In this document: positions 24,501-38,000 of the stretch, piece by piece
How the letters are laid out: every line of letters starts with the position of its first letter
Numbering within the stretch: position 1 is the stretch's first letter
Assembly (NCBI RefSeq): GCF_043641665.1
Contig: NC_092188.1
Span: forward strand, 15,831,704-15,895,703
Source: Enoplosus armatus
Taxonomy: Eukaryota > Chordata > Actinopteri > Centrarchiformes > Enoplosidae
DNA: 64,000 nucleotides
Reading direction: 5' to 3'
Program-made: the position numbers and the translations under genes
The notes under the pieces: generated by a model
Told to the model about the DNA's origin: nothing
What the model saw: the letters and a program-made list of their open reading frames with translations, nothing else
Database searches by the model: none

Positions 24501-27500
24501 AAGTTGTGATGTGGCCTTTTTAGAAGCCCCTCCAGTAGACATGTGAAGGGGAGCAGATGGAAATGAAAAACAGAAATAAATAGGCTTTCCTTCAGATGAG
24601 CTCTTATATGCAAATCGCAAGCTTAAGGTGGACTTTTTCTAAACTACATTATACTACTAGTTAGTTCCAAGAAAATCCTGTGCAGAAACATTTCATTCAG
24701 TATTGTTGTACTTTCTGATTTCATTCTTTCTAAATATCATCACCCTTTCCAGAACAAATTAATTTTAAACTCAAATTTTCAAAACCTGCTGCTACAAAAA
24801 CCCCCCACAAATCTTCTCCCACTTCACGTTGACTAATGACTGTCCTGGCCATTGTGGCCCACATTCTGTGTGCTGCGTAATTTCCTCTTTTCAGTCTCAT
24901 AAATCACAGAGAGTAGCAAGGTGCTGAGCACATGATGAATGGCTCTTACCTTCTATTGTTTCCATTCTGCTGAACAATTGATCTCTCTCTCTCTCCCTCT
25001 CACACACACACACACACACACACAATGCAGATGATATGATGATGATGATGATGATGATGATATAAATTCATACAGATAAACACAATGCTTATACACTCAC
25101 ACACAATCATGCCCCTTCATACAACAGTCTGTGTTGTATCAAACCACAACCATAATGAGAATCCCCTCTATGTGAGGGTGTGTGCAATTCGAAAATCAAT
25201 ATAATCCTGAGGGGGAAACAAGGATGTTTCATAGTTTACACTTGCTCTATAAAGCCCAAGACACACACACTAACACGTAGTCACACACACAAGCTGCATT
25301 GCACTGCTGTACAGTCGTGTGATGAAAAATGCCCCTGCAGTTTTTCTGGTTTCTGCCTCTGTAACGCCACCACCTGAATTGGCAGAAAAACGTATTGCCT
25401 CCTATTCATCATTTCTCATTGAGGCAATTGAATGGACCGACAGACATTTATTCATTTTGCTGAGAGAGAGAGAACTTGGCTTTTGGGTTCCTTCACAGAC
25501 TTATCTCCAATTTCCAAAACTCTGTTCACACTTCAATTTCATGCTGTTCCAGCACGAAGAGACAAAGTGTGGAGTAAGCCATTTGTCACAGCAAAACAAA
25601 GGCAAAGTGTGACTTTTCTCTTCCCTTTTAAACAATCACAGCAAAAGAGAACTGGGGTGTTTATGGTTGCCTCCTCAAACAGACAATGTCCCCGCATCAA
25701 GCAGCTGAGGAGGGAATAAAACAAAGGGAAACTAAAAATCTGCACACAAATATATAGATGTTTGTAGATGGACAAATTCCAAATTTAAGCCTCAATGTGA
25801 GCCTTTTCGATGCCATCTGGTAGGTATTTTGTAGACTATGTGTAGTAAATGCTTCAGAGACTAATTGTAGCTGACTTGGCAATTAACAGTTAAGATCTGT
25901 GTCCCCAGAAGAATTAAAAAACATGGCTGCTCTGGTATTTAATCATGCTCGTGGTTAGTTACTTATCACAGCCCGTTAAATGTTTTCAGCACTCCTCTCT
26001 GTTGGAATTGAATTCCCTGGAGACGGCAGCTGTGGGGGATTTAAAACACCATGCAATCAATACTTGATACCAGAGGAGTTGTGGGGGCAATAGACAGCCG
26101 TGTCAGCTATCGCACTTCTAATAAATGGCTGGATGAAGCCCAGTGGATTGGGAGAGTAAAATCTCCAAGAGATTCTGTTTCTCGTTAATGGGTTTTTTCA
26201 TGTGACTAGTGATGAGACAGTGACTCAGCTGCATTTTCACTTGGCCTCATTCGTTTTAAGTAATGGGAAAATATAACAGGAACAGGCTTCTGATTTGGGA
26301 CAGTATGATGTATTGCATCGTTTCTATCATATCAGAATTGGACAGATTAGAACAATTTATTAGACTGATCACAGGTCTGTATTTTAGCATTGTTCAACAG
26401 CGTACAGCCACAGTGTCTGCTGTCTGGGAAATAGTTTGCTGAGCCAAAAAGTTTATAACCTCAAGTCTTGCTTGTTCCTTTTTTTTTAATCTTGTAGAAA
26501 ATCACTGTTAAAACAAATGTGGCTGTGAATGCCCAGTTGATAAGCACATGGAGAAGGTTCTAGGTTCTAGGTTTTTTACAGTTTGAGAAAGGACATCTTT
26601 GTTTTTTGTGTTCCATTGGTTAGATGACATAAAAAAGCACCACAGAAAGTGCAAGAACACACTGGAATGAGAAATTGAGAAAGAGCCCTACATTACATAT
26701 AATGCTCCGGACGCTGCACAGCACATGGTTTGACACCACTACCTCAGTAAATTACTAATTTGACTGACCTTCACATTTCTGTGGGATTCATCAATTTGAC
26801 AATGGTTGGAGGAATCAACCCTAAAAAAATATGACTTTCTTTCTGTACTTCCTCAAAGATATTGTTTTGTAAAGTCAGGACAAGGTTACATGTTAAACAG
26901 GAACATTTGTGAATCCATCCAGGTTCACCAACATCTTTACTGTCCGTCCATAATATATTACTGTCCCTAAAAGTTGTCTTACGCCTCAGCCAAAGCTTAG
27001 TGACTGACCATCCATCATTGTGGTTGATGAGGCCCATATTCACGGCAGAATATGCTTGAAGAAAAGTTTCAAAGTCAAAATAAATGTATGGTTTTCTTAT
27101 GCTGTAGGTAACTGCTGCAGTTCAAGATAAAAAACCTAAATTCTGTTTATGAACCTACCGAAACAAATCAAAGAGTTACATACATAGTTTGATATTGGAG
27201 TTTGTGAAAAGAGATCTTTGTTGGCCTCCCAGACATTAGTGTCATATGACAGCTGAGAATAATTGAGCATCAGCTGTTTAGAGGGAGGTTTCAGTGAGAG
27301 AAGTTATGTGGTTGATGCAGCAGTACACTGGCAGCGTTGACTCACAGATGAGTACAGGAGGATCATTCAAAGCCTTTAATTAAATCCTAAAACGCCCCCT
27401 GAATGGGCGATAAAGTGAAAGAAATGCGTTCCGGTACTTGATTGCCGAAGCCATCCATCTTCTTCATCTCTGCCAGTTTGTTCCCGTCTTGTAGTTTGAT

Positions 27501-30500
27501 TTGCTTTTGTAGCTGAGAGGATTTTCAAAAACATGTGAAATGAGGTAAAAACCTGTAACAATGCTCAAGAGGGAGGCTGGAGGCAATGACAGATCTGTGT
27601 GTGTCTGAGTGTAAGTATGAGCACTGATGAAGAACATACAGTTGTGTTGGTGAGTGTGCATCTCTGTGAATGTGCAGTAGTTTTACTCTAGTGCTGATGA
27701 CAGGGCCGTCATTGAGGTGAACAATTGTCTGTTGTTGTTGTTGTTATTGTGTCAGCAACATGAGATGTGGGTTCAACTGAAGACCGTAGTATGAAGCGTG
27801 TAATGTGACACTGAGTCCTGAAAGGAAAGGAGGAAGTGAGCAGGAGATGGGTGAGGACGGCAGACAGGACGGAGGAAAGAAGGCAGGTGTTTTTTTTGTA
27901 TTCAAGATGGAAAAAAACACAAACATGTCTTCTTAATTAGGTGGTCATCAGTCGATACTTGCACACATATAACACCTGTAAGTGATGGAACAGACATTTC
28001 CACTGACCTCAGTGAAACAAATCCAATTTCACAGAGCCTTAAAGCCAATGTAATTATCCTTTGTTTTACTGGAGGTCCTTGTGTTACTTCACAGCTCAAT
28101 GACTGTTGTGTTAGTCCAATACTTGGTCGCAGTTAGATGTCACAGCTCTTTAACTTCACGGCTCTCCTTTTTACTTTAGTGTCACATTGTAGGAAAACTG
28201 TGATTAGATCTCAGTAAAGTAATTTTATTTTCATCGACATTATGTTGGATGATATCACTTTAAATTTGTTGATATGAAGGCAGGAAGCAAATGTCTCTCA
28301 CACATCTTCTATCTCGTCCTCCCTTTCTCTGTCTATTTTTTGTCATTTTCTTTATACACACGCACGCACACACAATTATACACACTCTGACAATTATAAT
28401 CAGTGTGCTGGCAGGCATCCTCTGAGGCCTGATTGGCAGCAGGATTATCATTTTCCGGCGTCACTTTTGTCCTCAGCCGTGTCTCGCTCAGGGAGGGTGG
28501 CAACGAGGGAGACGCTCTTTGCCCCTCTTCCTCTCTCTGACTCCCTTTTATCACCCTTGACACACTGCCAAAATGTTTTCCCTCTCTCCCCCTATACTCC
28601 TTTTTCTCTCTGTATCCATAAGGTCGTGACTGATGGGCTTTGGCATTTAAAGGCTGGCTGACATTTTTGCTGACTTTTCCTCTCCATAGGAAAAACAGGC
28701 CATAGGAGATGCTTATGCTTCATAAAACCTAAAAAGAACATTTCTTTCTTCTTCTTTTTTTCAGGGCAGCTGGAAATTGCACCACCTACTGCAGCACAGT
28801 TAAGATACGGTAAGAAGTAATCTTGGTGCTTGTTTACTCTTCGTGTGTGTGTTTGTATGTGTTGGATGGTTCAACCAGGAAGATTAATGCAGATCAGTCT
28901 TGTTGTGGTTCATCCACAAAGGACAGGAAAAACGTGCTTTCTATGGACTTGGCCAATAGGGTTACAGATATTGCATTAGCTATTGCCCCTGATGTCTCCA
29001 AACAATTTGATATCCAAGGATAGCATCCGTAACAGAATTATCTGAATCTCAGGTGCAAGACAAAGATGTGAGGCAGGCATACTTCACTCTATGCTGCTCA
29101 GTTACTGACCTGACCTCAGCTGACAGGCTGGAAAGCCTGCTGGTTAACCAAACAAAACATCTCTCTTTTCTCACAGTGTACATTTGACATTTGAGAGATC
29201 TTTGTGACTGTCAGCAAAAAAATGACATGAGACATCATTAAAGCTCAGTGTTTCACTTGTTTTGCTGAAATGCTGTTTTTCCTGCTTTGGCGCCACACTA
29301 AAGATAACACAGCTTAGTGAAACTTTAAAAAGAAGCATCGACTCAGCTGGCTGTCGCTGTAGCAGCGGTGTCGAACACAGCACTCGCGATTTTCCTCAAG
29401 ACAGAAAAGTCTTTGTGTTGTGTGTTGCTTTTGTTCTACTGGGAGTTACACTTGTCCATGACTTCTATAGAAAAAACGTTGTAAAACCACTCTGAGCTAA
29501 AGGTCATGAAATAAGCTTGGTAACTGATGAGAGCATGGATGCACTTTGGAGCTGAAGTTTGCGATACAAACCCTGGTGTTGTTCCACTGAATCAGATAAT
29601 TCTCGTAGATATCTTTTTTTAATATGAACAGTTAGTATATAAAATGATATACTAACTTTTAAGTTTGAGACTTCTGTGTCCGAGTGGTGACTTTGAAACA
29701 GCTTTTAGACTTCCCTCTCTAGAGCTCGGAATTTATCTTTGCCATTAAGGAAGAGTAGGTGGGTTAAATGTGATCAAAATATTAACTAGAGAGCAGAGAG
29801 AGCAGACCTCTGAGCAGAATAGACAGAATAGCTACAGTATATTACCCAATCAGCAAGTTTGGCCTGATGGTGGCACGAGGGGAAAGGTCATCAATTGACT
29901 AAAATCAGTCGTGATGAATCATAAAGAGGAAAAAGGAGGTTTAATTTTCCTTCAAAACAAAAGAAACTGATAAGATTTGTTAGAGTTACCCAATGGTTGT
30001 CTTTTTTTATTAAAATATTCCTCAAACAGCTTTATGATTAGTCATTTTATTCACAAAGTACAAAAATAGTGCAAAGTGCAGTAATTGGAACTTGTATAGT
30101 CGGAGGAGCCCATTTTTAATTTCCTCCTCTGACCCGTTGCTTATATTTTGTCCTCGAAGGTTTTAATGTGCAAAACAGGTTAAAGTAGCCTGGAATAGCC
30201 GAGTCCAGGGGAGATAAGGGGTTCTCATCGGGAAATAAAAATTTGGGGATCTTGGTGTTCCCCGTCATAAAAGCTGTGAGGACAGTTTGGAGTTGGGAAT
30301 GAGTCTTTTTAGTTCATGGTCAGCTAAACGCAGTAGTCATGCAACCTGTCGTCGTTAGTCGATGATGTTGTATATGAAAGGATACTAGAGAGACAAGAGG
30401 CAAAGGGTCTAACAAATATCAAGCTTTCTCTGCACAGAACTCACTCAATGCTGTTATGAAGACTTTCGCTCTTCAGTCCTCGTTTGTATTTTCTGCAGTG

Positions 30501-33500
30501 AAGCATCCAAACCAAACACCAGTATTTGATTCTACAGGTCTCAGTACCAAGAGATGGAGTGCTCTTCACAATCCAGTCATAGTTGCCCCTGGTGTAGCAT
30601 TGAAGTAAAGTCTGTATTTAATATATGAGTGAGTAGGTGTTGTGTGTACTGAGGCCCTAACAGCAAGATTGAAGGAGAGCTGTGGCAGAATAAGAGCTTT
30701 AGAGAAGAAATGACTGGTATTCAGCAGCAATGATGCTTTAAGCAAACACTTTGTTGCAGCTTAGTTACTCAAACTAGACTGAACTTCACATGAACTTCAA
30801 CTAGAATAGACGAAACTCCCCCTGGAGCGGTGGGTGACATTTAGAATCCAATCCAATTTTTTCATTTTAAAAGACGAAACCCATTTCAGTTTAGGAAAAG
30901 ACCTTGACTGTGCTACAGAAATAAGATATTATAACTTGCCCACTAACTTGTGGTACTTTAGTGTGTATTTACGAATCACATTTTACTGCCTGACACTTAT
31001 TTACTAATATTTATTATTTTCACTTTGCTTGCTACTACACTACTACACAGTTTTCCTCATGTGAGATCAGTATTAGTTTCATGCAACTTGTTTTACATGT
31101 CACATATTGAGTCGAGGTTAGGAAATTGGAAAATATATTCTTCTAGTTGTCTTGCTAGCAAAACATGTATCAAAGTAAAACATTGGCACAAATTAGATGA
31201 AATAAGACATTAAAGGCGTCAGAAAACATGAACTGTTAGCTAAACATGGCAAGTTCATAATGGTAGAGATTGTAAGATTTGTCTAAATGTCGGAGGTATA
31301 ACTGAGGAGTACATTGATTGGAATCATGCAAAGTATTAAATTCTTTCCACGGGTTAATAGTGTATTTTCTGCCACGTTGTATGAAGCATGTGGCTTCAAC
31401 TGAAATCCCAACACTTCAGTCATGTTTTTGTAACATGCCTCCACAATTGAATCTGTTACAGCAACATATTAAAACATGTTTGAATAAATAAATAGAGCTA
31501 GGGTCCATCTTCAGTATTATTATTATGACTATCTTTATTTCAAGCACCTGCCAAAAGCAGCTTCACAGTATTAATTTTCTTTTCAGCACGGAAGTGTTTT
31601 ATGTTCTCGTATCTTCTGTGTTTGTGTTCGTTCTGCTCTGCGAGACTCAATTATGTCTAATGGATCTATTAATTCAGACTCAAACACAATTTACAAACTG
31701 TGTGCATATTTTATCTGTTGGTGAATTATTGTTTGTTTGTTTGTTATTTTGCAGTCCTGCTGCACAATGCACTCCCTTTCGTTGGATTTGGATTCTTGGA
31801 CAACTGCATCATGATTGTTGCTGTAAGTCTGTCAGCCTCATGCAGCTCAGTGGGTATAGAGAGATTTACTCAGTGTTAAGAGTTTGATTCCCACAGGGGG
31901 CACCGCTGCATGAAGAATATGTTGTATGTGCTCACAATACTGTTGGGAACTTTGGCTGGAAGCATCAAGGGAGAACAAGAAAAGTCTTTGATTGATGTTA
32001 CTGTATTTATCTCGCAATGTATTTCCTGTTTTCTCCGCGTCATTGTTTGGCAGTCTGTGTCCCATCTCTCTCTGTTTCATCCTTTTATCTTTGTCTTTTA
32101 ACTTTCTATACATTTTTTTAGCAATTTGCCTGCCGCAAGCGTACCCACTTTTGATTTAGTAAGTCTTTGTGAAGTTGTTCAAATACATTTCTAAACCCAG
32201 TGGAGCAGAATGAATTTATCAGCTTAATTCAAAGTGTGCCTCCACAGCAGAGTTGTTTTTAACACAGAGATGAATTCTTATGGGGGAAAGGCAAATAGAG
32301 TGAAAAAAAATATATAGAAGAGAAACAAACAAAAGAGAATAAATCTACATAGAACATGATGGCATAGCTTTGACAAAAAAAGCAATATACTGTAACAAAA
32401 AGTAAGAACATGCAGATATTATATAAAATATTCAGACCAGACTGCTGTTTTTTGCTCTTTACAAAGCAGACTCTGAAACAGTGTGAAAATTGAAATCAGC
32501 GATTAATCACACATTTGGGCCGGATTCAACTTGTCTGTGAAAAGTGCATTAGGTAAAATTGTGTTTTTTAAAGTAAGTGACTGTAAATGTCTGACTGTAC
32601 TTCCAGAGCGTCCCCTTTATTCTTTCAGTCCAGACTGTGAGAGAAACGAATGCACCCTGCCTGAAGATCTCAGGCTGCTTTCCATTTGTATGGGATAAGA
32701 GGTCTGCACTAAAGCCAGGAAACCATAAACTAAAAGACTGAAAGCTTCTAGAAAATCTTCAAAAGCTTTTAACGCTACAAGTAGACTTTGATTAGAAGCT
32801 ACCATGTTACTTGGTTGAAGTAAAAAAAACTTTAAGTTAAAAAGTAAAGAGGAGAGAGACTTTTAGTCAATGTAATGAAACATTAAACGGAGGAAGAGAT
32901 TAAAAAGAATACTGGCATCCCGAACCATTAAGTAGTCCAGAATTGGCCCCATACGAAGTTAACCTCGATTAAATTTCATTTCTGTATTTCTCTAGCATGA
33001 ACAGATACATGTCATTTGTTATAAACCCATACATTAGCTGAGCTTTCCTGTCTTACAAACTAACTTGTGTAATGTGTGTGTGTGTGTGTGTGTGTGTGGG
33101 TGTGTGTGCGTGTGTGTTTCTCAGGGTACACAGATTGAGTTATCCATCGGCGTGATCCTCGGTATTTCAACTATGGCGGGTAAGAGAATGTCATGATCCT
33201 GATGTAACGTAATATCTAATGAGAAATATTTACATTTCTAATACAAATCAGTGCGGTCAGTAAGTGTGTCTGAGGGTTGGGTTTTTTAGAAATTTAGTTA
33301 CAGAAAAAAGAAGTATAATACAAAAAGTTTTACTCACAGACATAGTTTTGGTTGAGAAATGTATTTTGCCGGCCCGGACTCCAAGCCGACTGCCTGTCTA
33401 CTTCCTAATCAGAGTGATGGTATGCCAAATCATAGTGGACTCCCATCTCTTATATCTTAAATGGAAAGAGGCATTTTCAATTTCAGTGTCGACCGAATAC

Positions 33501-34993
33501 ACTGTCTCATAATGAGGCTTTAATGATAAACTCACAGTCTGACCAGTGCAGTGACACTAATCCAAAAAAAACGAAGTGAGATAACATTAGAGAGAGAAAG
33601 AGAGAGAGAGAGAGACTGGCTGACCTAGATAAAATAATATGATCATGCTGTTCACAAGCAGATTGAATGGGTGTAGTCATGTCCACTTAAAGAGGTACGT
33701 TTGCATTAAATGTTATCACTTGTTCCTTTTCAGTGTATCTGGTGGAGACACTGAGGTTATTATGTTACATTTTTGAAATACTTTAATACTAAAAATAAAA
33801 TAAAATAAAATACTACTTTTGGTTGCAGAAAGGTGCTGTGGTTTCAGGGCAACTGGCATTCCTCCTTCTACTCTGCAAGCTTTATCTTTCCTCTTCTGAT
33901 TTGTTTGTTGCTGCTGGTGGTCATAAAAGTTAAAAGTTTTTGTTGTTTTTAGGTCACGCTTTTAAAGATCAAGCAGACTCCGTAAACGGATCAGTCTGAA
34001 AGACTTAAAGGAGTCAAAGCTGATGCTGTAACACAGCAGAGGAGGCCGAGGCCTGAAGCTGCTTTTACTCTACTTCACGGGGAACTGCAGAGATGTAGAA
34101 AACTTGACCAGTGCAGACTAAATCAAGGAGCGATGGATCTGTCAGGGATTTAGTGAAAGAAGAGGTATTTGAATTTTCATTTTGAGGTGTCAAACAAGCT
34201 TTTGATCCTGCTCTTGTAGATTTACAAGTTTTGTTTCATTTTCTTAGGGAACTTTGCTATGAATGGAAGATTGGGATTTTGATTAGGCCAAAGTAGCACT
34301 TTCAAGTCTGGTGGGATTTATAGACAAATGGGTTATCAGGTTGCAAACTCTGGTAGAAAATCTAAATTTCATTTTTCAGACCGGCTACTAGTAGCTTGAC
34401 AGGCAGAGTCTGTTATCTCTGAGTGGCATAAAGAGATTTTCCAATCCAGGTTTGCGTGTGAGCTCCAGCTGCGAAAATCCCCAGATAATTATAAAAGAAA
34501 TTATAAAACTGCCACACAGCCACTGATAGACGAAAAACAGAGGGAGCTTCTGTTCTTTCCTCAAGTATAGCCTCAACCCAGTTTCTCTCGCTCAGACTCA
34601 ATTTTCTCAGTTTTTTCTTCCCTGCTACATTTGGGACATTTTGAGGTCTGCAGTTATCTAACTCAGTCCTGAGTCATTTAGCGCGAGTTGCAAGTCTGCA
34701 GTCAAGTCCAGCAATCAAACAGGTTCTAGGAGGCAAATGTGGCTCAGCTGGCTCGAGGAAGATGGCGGCTGTGCTGCCAGAAGATGGTTTTCTGCTGAGT
34801 TGGGCCAATTACATCATTTAAACGGAGGTAATGATGTGAAAACTTCCAAATAGGATTAAAACCATTTAAAATTACAGCTACAGTGATTAACTCAAATCAA
34901 AATCGCCCTGCTCCTTCAGAGACCCATGCCCTTTCCAGGTCCCCACAGTTGGATCATTATTGTCAGATTCTCATAATTATATTACATTATTAT

Positions 34994-35029
<36 letters not shown>

Positions 35030-38000
35030 CCGTACTTTAAGCCTTTCTACAGCTGCAGCTGTCGCACACGAACACACATGCAGTAAATACACACCCAGCT
35101 TTGAGTGATAACACCTATGTACAGTTATGTGTAGGTGTACCTATCATGGCTTATAGCTGCTAAGTGAGTCTTGCAGACAAAAGCAAGAGGCGCCAATAAA
35201 AAGCTCCCACTGTCTCCCATCTGTTATTTCACATTGTTTCATGGCCCATTTATTCACCAGTAGAGACGACTGTGGATGATACACATGCAGACAGTATCTC
35301 TGGTTTTGCTGCAGGACTAAGAAAGTTTTAGAAAGTTTCTTTGAAAGATGGAGACATCCATCATGAAGTAAGCATGTGATAAAAAAGAGCAGAAGAACAG
35401 GGAAGGAAGTCTAAATCTTTCCGTGTTGGCTAAATGGTCTGATGTTTTATTTTTACCCAGAAGTGAAACTCCATCCAAAAAATATAAAAGCTGTCTCTTG
35501 TCATTTTTCAAACCTACTTCACTCGCTCTCTCCTTTCTCTGAGTCCCTCCCTCTCTGAATCTTTCTTTTATCTAATTAGTGAGAGTGATGGATGAAGTAC
35601 AAGGGTTTCACTGCTCATTGAAAGTTGTGAAAGCGTCTGTTACATGGTAATCTAAATCTCTGCTTCAGAATCACGTCTTTTGAGTGTGATTGCATGTCTC
35701 GCCGTCCTGTGGAAGTGGACTGAAGCAGAGAGAGCGCTGAGTTAAAGGCAGACAGCTGACCTGAGTTTGTAATTACATTTGAGTAGCTTGACCACATAAT
35801 CAACCCTGATGGGTTCTCCATTACATCTGCCCCCTCAGAGGCTTGTACGGAGGTCTGTATAATGACAGCACATTATCTTCTGACTACATGTTGCCTGTAT
35901 TAATGACCTTTACTCTGTAATCTGCCTCTTTTTTATTTCAAACAACCTTCCATCACTGCCAGGAGACCATGACAGATTGTCTAACAACAACAACAAAAAT
36001 AACAATATCGCTAATACATAAAGTACATTTCAAGTGTGTGTCACAGTGAGGACACACTGTGTACTGTTTACAGTCTGTGTGAAAGGACATCCTCCATATT
36101 GCCGAGACAATATAAAGGAGAGTATTTGACTCATGTCAACCTTATGTCTCTAAATGTAGAAATGTGTAGAAACTAATTACAACATGTATTTTAGTGTGTG
36201 CTGCAGCCAGAAACTTCGATATACAGTTTAACAAATGTTGCACCACTGTAAAAATATTTTTGCCTGACATGAATATTATCTCTTACATAAAACATAACAT
36301 TGCAAACAAAGAACTTCTGTCCCAAGCTTAACAAATAAAATCAGCCTGGTTTTTTCTCTGTTCTCAAAAACAGGCTGATTTTTTATTCACTGTTAAGAGT
36401 TACAGTCAGTCTTTTCTGTCTGAAATACCACAACAAGCTCCTCATTTAGCACAAATCCACTTTGTGTGTTTTGGCACTGAACTTGGCCAAGAATTAGAAA
36501 CTCGCACACTTTCCTTCCCGTTTGCTCTGCCTCTCTCCTTGCACTCTGAAGTAGTAATAAAGTCATCCAAAGAGCTTATCGCAGAGCAACAAGCTTGATT
36601 GGAGCCAAATACAGACAGACCAGCAGCTTATTAACATTGATGCTTTGTTCCTGCAGGCAGACGAGTCTCTCTTCAGTGAGGTCAGGGTCATAGGCCTGCT
36701 GAGACACAGTAAACAACACTTTCCTGGATCTCTGCACACACAGACTTCTCTAATTATACTGTGACTCTTGCATTGAGTCTTATCTGAATGCTTATTAATG
36801 CGGGTGCAGGGTCCTGTATGTGTTTTGTTTCAGATGTATGACTACAGATTGTCAGTTTGGGTACGTTATATGTTGTTTTAAACCTTGTTGCTACAGTAGC
36901 AGGAAGTTAGTTGGACTGAAGCACTCAAGACCTCCTGTCAGAGTTAGATGGAGATTGTGTCATAGCAGAGATGGTACTGCTGAGTTTCTGTTCCCCTGAG
37001 GGTGCCTGTGCCACTGCAGCAGCTGCAGCAATACTCTGAACTCAGGGTTATGGATAACAGAGAGAACACAAGTAAAGCGCAGACTTTATTCCCTCTTTTA
37101 GGCGCCACTACTACAGTAACACACAAGCAACAGAACAAGCAGATTATTTAACACAACTCTCTTCCCAACTCCTGGTCTTCACTCCTCCAGCACTGCTGCA
37201 CTGAGAGACCCAGATAGAGTCCCAGATATATTCAGGGATGATGACACACAGGTCTGCTGCTTTCATGAGTCATTTCAACGTGCCCTCATCCTCCTCTCCT
37301 TGGGCACTTTGTGAAGTGCTGCTCTCCTGCTGATTATTCATGTGAAGTTATTAGGCTCAGGGTGCGAGTCAACAGCAAAAACTAGCATGGTAAAGAATAA
37401 GCAGTGTATGGTTATTGTAAAAAAAAAAATAAAATAAAAAATACTGAATATTTGCTCTCTGTGTCTTTCATATTTAGAAATGATTATGTGGCTTCATGGT
37501 TAATTGTGAGGCTAAATATTAGTGTATGCTTACTGGTCCACACATGCTGCTTCTTGCTCCTGTCCTCTGCAATGCAAGTGGCCACTCATGTGACATGTGG
37601 TGTAATATCATCAAGTACCAAAGGGAAATAGAGGAAGGCATGTGAAGATAATTAAGGTGCCCGTCTGTCTCTCCAGCTCCTGGACAACACCTCACCCTCA
37701 GTTACAGATATATGCTTTAAGTATTTCTGATGTACGTGTACTTGAACTACACATTCTGTCCTCCAGTATTTTCACAGCTTGTGTAGCTCACCACTCATTA
37801 TTCAGTTCATATTTATTCCTAACACCATGTATTGATAATAAGGGGAATGAATTTAGTAACCTGTTAACATTCACCATACTGTCTGCTGGCAGATGACTCC
37901 AGGTACATGCCTCTGAGTGGTGGAAGGAAGAGTGTGTCATTTCTTGTGTTTCATATAATGAAAAAGTCAGTTTCCAGACAAACACACTCTGTGACACAAA

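Larger units (their letters stand above)
15388..28764 (+). other. tmem65: tmem65 intron 1 (13.4 kb)
   Basis: Largest intron in the window. It holds GATAA-type repeats (17088-17114), a suspected dispersed repeat (about 19030-19270), CA tracts at 21525-21571 and 25001-25024, and a GAT run at 25035-25061. Open frames up to 151 codons occur but none resembles a protein family or has splice context. Confidence 0.85.
31823..33124 (+). other. tmem65: tmem65 intron 3
   Basis: Holds the SINE-like fragment at its 5' end and a (GT)n tract at 33073-33117 directly before the exon 4 acceptor. Confidence 0.85.

Noticed and set aside
24054..24509. 151-codon frame in tmem65 intron 1
   Set aside because: Phe/Ser/Leu-rich composition from T-rich DNA, no recognisable domain and no splice or promoter context.
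29631..29656. Perfect 10-base inverted repeat GTTAGTATAT...ATATACTAAC
   Set aside because: Short and AT-rich; expected by chance in intronic DNA of this size.
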